DNA from: an uncultured Roseburia sp.
Lineage (GTDB): Bacteria > Bacillota > Clostridia > Lachnospirales > Lachnospiraceae
Assembly (NCBI GenBank): GCA_910584215.1
Contig: CAJTYI010000066.1
Location: forward strand, 1 to 17,479
Length of the DNA stretch: 17,479 nt
Direction: 5' to 3'
Shown: piece by piece, positions 13,664-17,479 of the stretch
How the letters are laid out: each line of letters begins with the position of its first letter
How positions within the stretch are numbered: the stretch's first letter is position 1
Made by a program: the position numbers and the translations under genes
Notes under the pieces: model-generated
What the model was told of the DNA's origin: nothing
Databases searched by the model: none
Seen by the model: only the letters and a program-made list of their open reading frames with translations

Positions 13664-14033
13664 CCGTCAAGGTGCAAAAAGCGCAAAGCCGCCGGCGGCG
13701 CGGCAAAAAGGGGTTTCGTCAAAATGATGGGAAATCTATAGGATTATTATACAATATCAATGAAAATAGAGCATTTCGTTACCAAATATGTCGTCAATTT
13801 GACACTTCGGTTAAATTGTGTAAAAAATCTTAAATAAAAATTAACTTGAAAAAATATTAGTGCACTTTAGACAAAAAAACACATGAAATCATGTTGGTTT
13901 TAAACGAATTAGCACAGAATTTTAAATTTAAATAGACAAAACAGTAATCTTTTGATATAAATAGAATATGAGACATGATTGTACATTTTGTATAATTGTG
14001 TAAGAAGACGAGAGAGCGAAAAGGAGTGAGAAC
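13664..14033. other. AT-rich regulatory spacer before the sugar transporter operon
   Basis: A gene-free stretch of 370 bp. It begins with a GC-rich palindrome, GCCGCCGGCGGC (13688-13699), then turns strongly AT-rich. It contains TTGACA (13799-13804) with only a weak -10 near 13821, an ACATGA-AA-TCATGT dyad around 13881-13894, two related TAGACAAAA motifs (near 13867 and 13933), and the likely operon -10 at 13991. No T-tailed terminator for the preceding gene is seen. Confidence 0.7.
13991..13996 (+). promoter_or_regulatory. Candidate -10 element of the transporter operon
   Basis: A perfect TATAAT lies 37 bases before the first permease start. The best -35 candidate, TGAGAC at 13969-13974 (16-base spacing), is poor. 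That is typical of activator-dependent promoters, and two-component AraC-type activators often control such operons. Confidence 0.5.
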
Positions 14034-14990
14034 ATGAAACAACAAAAAGTTGTAAATGAAGCAATGAACACGCCGGAACGTCGTCGGGAAAGCCGCAGGC
14101 TTTACTTGAAGAAAAACTGGCAGCTCTACGCGTTGATGGTCCTTCCCCTCATATTCATCTTTCTGTTTAAGTATGGTGCATATGCGGGTCTGTCAATCGC
14201 GTTCAAGGATTACAAGGTGGCGAGAGGCTATGCCGGCAGCCCCTGGGTAGGCTTTAAGATCTTTAAGGAAATGTTTGCCCACAAAGATTTCTGGCCGTCC
14301 GTGGGCAACACGCTGTTTTTGAATGTCCTGAACCTGTTAGTTACGTTCCCGATGCCGATTATTCTGGCATTATTGTTAAATGAGGTTAAAGTGAAGTGGT
14401 TTAAGAGAGTGTCACAGACACTGTTATACCTGCCGCACTTCCTCTCATGGGTTATCATCGGTGGATTGGCTTACCAGTTGTTTAGTTTGAACAACGGTGT
14501 TATCAACGCCCTTCTCACCAATTTGGGTGCGAGTCCGATTCCGTTTATACAGGATGATACCTGGTGGTTGATTACATATCTGTTTATCAGCGCATGGCAG
14601 TCAATGGGATGGGGAACCATCATTTACTTAGCTGCGATTACCAGCGTCAACACAGAGCTTTACGAGGCTGCGAGAGTTGACGGCGCGGGCCGCTGGAAAC
14701 AGTGTGTACATGTTACATTCCCTTGTATCCGCAGCACAATTGTAACATTGCTGATTATGAATCTTGGTAAAGTTATGCAGGGTTCGTTCGAGCAGATCTA
14801 TGCATTGATGAATGCAAAGGCAACGAAGTATACGACAGTTATTCCCGTGTTAGTTTATCGTTGGGGTATTGAAGGCGGAAAGTTCAGCAGGGCGACTGCA
14901 CTTGGACTGTTCCAGTCCGTCATCGGATTGTTCCTGGTATTAGTTTCCGACTTTATATCTAAGAAGCTCGGCGAAGAAGGCTTGATTTAA
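14034..14990 (+). CDS. Sugar ABC transporter permease, LplB/YteP type
   Basis: One of two membrane subunits of a carbohydrate importer. The 318-residue protein begins with a basic cytosolic tail (ERRRESRRLYLKKNW), followed by about six membrane spans. The conserved EAA loop for ATPase docking is present as EAARVDGAGRWKQ from Glu211. The LplB subfamily is indicated by YALMVLPLIFIFLFKYG, AFKDYK and LLYLPHFLSWVI. AAGGAG lies 7 bases before the ATG. It is the first gene of an operon with a second permease and a binding protein. No ATPase is present, consistent with a shared MsmX-type ATPase encoded elsewhere. Family precedent suggests oligosaccharide substrates (LplABC, YtcQP-YteP), but the actual sugar cannot be inferred. 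Confidence 0.93.
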   Translation: MKQQKVVNEAMNTPERRRESRRLYLKKNWQLYALMVLPLIFIFLFKYGAYAGLSIAFKDYKVARGYAGSPWVGFKIFKEMFAHKDFWPSVGNTLFLNVLNLLVTFPMPIILALLLNEVKVKWFKRVSQTLLYLPHFLSWVIIGGLAYQLFSLNNGVINALLTNLGASPIPFIQDDTWWLITYLFISAWQSMGWGTIIYLAAITSVNTELYEAARVDGAGRWKQCVHVTFPCIRSTIVTLLIMNLGKVMQGSFEQIYALMNAKATKYTTVIPVLVYRWGIEGGKFSRATALGLFQSVIGLFLVLVSDFISKKLGEEGLI

Positions 14991-15006
14991 GAAAAGGGGT
15001 GGAATA

Positions 15007-15927
15007 ATGAGCAATAATAGCAGTGCTGTAGCAGCTCCCAAAAAAGTTTGGACCGCTGCCAGAAAAAAGGACTTGTTTTTTGACACATTATTTATTATAA
15101 TACTGACGTTGGTAAGTTTTATGTGTCTGTTTCCATTCATACATGTGTTTTCTAAATCCATCAGTGAGGAGGCTTATGTTATAGCCAACAAGGTAGTTAT
15201 GCTGCCCAAGGGATTTAGTTTGAATGCTTATGAGAAGATATTTGCAGACAAATCCATTTTGAGAAGTATGTGGGTTACGATAGTGGTAACGGTAACGTTT
15301 ACGATTATCGGTATGTTCCTTACCGTATGTGCTGCCTATGCATTGAGCCGTAAGGAATTAAAAGGAAGGACCCTGATGTCTTTCCTCATTATGTGTACGA
15401 TGTACTTCGTAGCCGGTACAATTCCGGATTACTTGCTGATGAACAGTCTTCATATGTTGGAGACATGGTGGTGTATGATTCTTCCGCTTTGTTTTGCACC
15501 TTACAACCTGTTGATTATGAAAAATAATTTCCAGGGCAATATCAACGACAGTTTGGTAGAATCAGCCGTAATCGACGGGGCGGGCCACTTCCGTATTTTG
15601 TGGAGTATTGTATTACCGCTTTCTAAACCTATTATGGCCACAATTGCATTGTTTTATGCAGTGGGTCGTTGGAATGCATATCAGGATGCATTGTATTATA
15701 TCAAGCAGCGCACCGATTTAAGACCGTTGCAGTTGAAATTATACTATTTGATTGTTTCTGCAACTGAGTCGTTTCAGGCAGAGGGTGGTGTGATTGGTGT
15801 ATTGACAAACCCCGAAGTCTTAAGAGCTAGCTGCGTTATCTTTGCAACGGTTCCGATTATTTGTATTTATCCGTTTATTCAGAAGTACTTCGTACAGGGT
15901 ACTATGATCGGTGCTGTAAAGGGTTAA
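15007..15927 (+). CDS. Sugar ABC transporter permease, YtcP/LplC type
   Basis: The second membrane subunit, 306 residues, with a short basic N-terminus (KKVWTAARKKDLFFD) and about six membrane spans. Family features are LVSFMCLFPFIHVFSKSIS, the VMLPKGFSLNAYEKIF segment and the EAA-type loop ESAVIDGAGHFRILWSIVLP starting at Glu185. It ends with KYFVQGTMIGAVKG, the usual C-terminus of YtcP-like permeases. The ATG is 16 bases after the stop of the first permease, with AAAAGGGG 7 bases upstream. The two would form the heterodimeric channel. The downstream gap contains a hairpin before the binding-protein gene. Confidence 0.93.
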   Translation: MSNNSSAVAAPKKVWTAARKKDLFFDTLFIIILTLVSFMCLFPFIHVFSKSISEEAYVIANKVVMLPKGFSLNAYEKIFADKSILRSMWVTIVVTVTFTIIGMFLTVCAAYALSRKELKGRTLMSFLIMCTMYFVAGTIPDYLLMNSLHMLETWWCMILPLCFAPYNLLIMKNNFQGNINDSLVESAVIDGAGHFRILWSIVLPLSKPIMATIALFYAVGRWNAYQDALYYIKQRTDLRPLQLKLYYLIVSATESFQAEGGVIGVLTNPEVLRASCVIFATVPIICIYPFIQKYFVQGTMIGAVKG

Positions 15928-15959
15928 TCACCCGTTTCATTCATTTGAATGGTCCCCTA

Positions 15960-15980
15960 ACGCCAGGATAGTCCTGGCGT
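15960..15980 (+). promoter_or_regulatory. Intercistronic hairpin between permease and binding-protein genes
   Basis: ACGCCAGGA (15960-15968) pairs perfectly with TCCTGGCGT (15972-15980) around a TAG loop. No T-tract follows, so it is not a standard terminator. Such stems often stabilise mRNA ends so that the binding protein outnumbers the permeases. Confidence 0.75.
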
Positions 15981-16018
15981 GGGTTCCAGATATATATACC
16001 AAAACAGGAGGGTATTTT

Positions 16019-17479
16019 ATGAGAAAAAGTACTATGAAAAAAGGCATGTCAGTGCTTCTCACAGCAGCTATGGCAGCTACTATGTTAGCTGGCTGTGGTG
16101 ACAAAGATGCCGAAACAACAACTCCGCCAGCTGACGATGCTAACACACCGGCTGACGACGTTAATGACACACCGGAGGATACTACCGTTGCAGATGCGCC
16201 GGAAGAGAACACTCCTTCCGCAGATTTCACAGATTACTCTGCAGGTTTCCCGGAGCGTGTTACCATCCAGATTCCGGTTTATGACCGTTCATTCGAGGGA
16301 TGGAATGTAACAGACAACTACTATACCAAATGGGTACAGTCCGAGTTCGGTGATAAGTACAACGTAGATGTTAAGTACGTTGCAATCAACCGTGGTGACG
16401 AGGTTCAGGATTACATGCAGTTAATCGCTGCAGGCAATGCACCGGACATCATCATGCACTATGATATGCCGCAGGCTGTAAACTATGACGGTGAGGGCGC
16501 TATGCAGGCACTGAATCTTGATGAGCTTGCTTTCTATGCACCGAACTACTATGCTAAAATGGGTGACACCATTGCAAAATACGGCACATTAAACGGCGAG
16601 ACAAAGTTCATCTTTGCAGAGCGTAAAGCAATCTACTACAACTGGGTAACCTTAATCCGTCAGGATTGGCTTGATCAGGTAGGATTGGCTATGCCGACCA
16701 ACCGTGAAGAGCTTGTAGCAGTAGGTGAGGCTTGGAAAGAGGCTGGACTTGGTACTTTAGGCGAGTTTCTGAAGAAGAACGCATTTACGATGGAGTATCC
16801 GTTCTTCACTGACAGCATCGATACAGCTGAGTATGCAAAATATCTTGACTTAAACGTTGCTCCATTCACATGGAAACCGACTGAGGATTATTTAAGAGCG
16901 TTAAACGCAGAGTACAATGCAGGCATCGTTGATCCTGAGTTCTACATGAAAGAGGATGATGCAGCAATCAAAGCTGACTTTGTAGCTGGTAAGACTGGTA
17001 CTTACGCATTCTACATCAACAGCTCTACTGATGTAATCAGCTCACTCCTTGCTAACCAGCCGGATGCAAAGGTTGCAGTTATGGACCTTGGCGCTGGTTC
17101 TCCGACAGGTAACGGCTACTTCTACGAGTATCCGCCTTACGGTATGATTATGGGTATCAACTCTAAGTCTACCGACGAGCAGAGAGCAGCAGTATTTATG
17201 TTCCTTGAGTGGATGAGCGATTCTGCTAACCTGATGTTCTTACAGAACGGTCCGGAAGGCGAAGCTTACAACATGGAGAACGGTCTTCCAATCGCAGTTG
17301 CTGATTACGCTGGCGAAGCAAAACGTTCTCAGAACAACAACAAAGACTACTGGTGCTTAGTACAGGAGATCATTGACTACGGCGATGACGACCTTACTTA
17401 CCAGGCAAACCTGCTTAACTTAGCTCCGGCTGGATACGAAGATCTGATTAAGAACGCGTATGACATGGCTAAAGCAGAA
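16019..17479 (+). CDS. Extracellular solute-binding lipoprotein of the sugar ABC transporter (C-terminus cut by window end)
   Basis: A substrate-capturing lipoprotein, LplA/YtcQ type; 487 codons are visible and the frame is still open at the edge. The N-terminus MRKSTMKKGMSVLLTAAMAA leads to the lipobox LAGC with lipidated Cys26. An acidic Thr/Asp/Pro-rich tether (about residues 29-70) follows. The binding domain begins near VTIQIPVYDRSFEGWN and contains YMQLIAAGNAPDIIM, a common feature of family 1 binding proteins, and IRQDWLDQVGLAMPTNREEL. AGGAGGG lies 6 bases before ATG 16019. Codon use differs from upstream genes: Asn is almost always AAC, Tyr often TAC, Phe TTC, and Arg mostly CGT, suggesting very high expression. 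Together with the two upstream permeases it forms one importer. The sugar is not identifiable here. Confidence 0.93.
   Translation, partial: MRKSTMKKGMSVLLTAAMAATMLAGCGDKDAETTTPPADDANTPADDVNDTPEDTTVADAPEENTPSADFTDYSAGFPERVTIQIPVYDRSFEGWNVTDNYYTKWVQSEFGDKYNVDVKYVAINRGDEVQDYMQLIAAGNAPDIIMHYDMPQAVNYDGEGAMQALNLDELAFYAPNYYAKMGDTIAKYGTLNGETKFIFAERKAIYYNWVTLIRQDWLDQVGLAMPTNREELVAVGEAWKEAGLGTLGEFLKKNAFTMEYPFFTDSIDTAEYAKYLDLNVAPFTWKPTEDYLRALNAEYNAGIVDPEFYMKEDDAAIKADFVAGKTGTYAFYINSSTDVISSLLANQPDAKVAVMDLGAGSPTGNGYFYEYPPYGMIMGINSKSTDEQRAAVFMFLEWMSDSANLMFLQNGPEGEAYNMENGLPIAVADYAGEAKRSQNNNKDYWCLVQEIIDYGDDDLTYQANLLNLAPAGYEDLIKNAYDMAKAE

Noticed and set aside
13680..13712. GC-rich palindrome as terminator of the NagZ gene
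   Set aside because: On the + strand it is followed by A residues, not T residues; a T-tract exists only on the opposite strand, where no gene needs termination.

Overview
The window looks like a chromosomal stretch from a Gram-positive anaerobe of the Clostridia, most likely Lachnospiraceae. This is inferred from gene content and style, not from a marker gene. The supporting signs are strong AGGAGG-type ribosome sites, a PadR–DUF1700–DUF4097 cassette, a long-form ribosome hibernation factor, an LplB/YtcP-type sugar ABC transporter without its own ATPase, and moderate GC genes separated by AT-rich spacers. Every convincing gene is on the + strand. I see no rRNA, tRNA, CRISPR array, intact insertion sequence or prophage.

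Layout. Positions 1-420 hold decayed coding sequence: a short C-terminal tail and a roughly 100-codon gene interrupted by an in-frame TAG. Next is a beta-class carbonic anhydrase (606-1169) with its own promoter and a 5' hairpin, then a repeat-bearing spacer. A YtrA-type GntR repressor (1589-1948) and a large DUF5808-like membrane protein (2048-3433) follow. They sit behind a very clean promoter whose -10 element lies inside a perfect 10-bp inverted repeat. A tRNA-dihydrouridine synthase (3555-4484) is followed by a structured intergenic element with 22-bp inverted arms. Then comes long HPF (4900-5430) with an extended -10 promoter and a good intrinsic terminator.

The PadR regulator (5645-5962), a DUF1700 membrane protein (5995-6885) and a DUF4097 surface protein (6882-7802) form a tightly packed envelope cassette, with two PadR-style dyads upstream. 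Downstream are a membrane-anchored CapA-family protein (7926-9284), an orphan response regulator with an HD-GYP output (9460-10563), a phosphohexomutase (10586-12307) and a membrane-anchored NagZ-type glycosidase (12344-13663). The last three are closely spaced and probably co-transcribed; their likely theme is envelope and sugar-phosphate metabolism.

After a 370-bp AT-rich spacer comes a sugar-uptake operon: permease (14034-14990), permease (15007-15927), an intercistronic hairpin, and a lipoprotein solute-binding protein (16019 to the window end, incomplete). The binding-protein gene has visibly optimised codons, suggesting very high expression.

I do not find strong evidence for an entirely new biological system. 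The most worthwhile leads are the two regulator-plus-membrane-protein modules with readable operators, the Cys-Gly-Met-Gly ladder in the DUF4097 protein, and the inverted-repeat element at 4611-4783.
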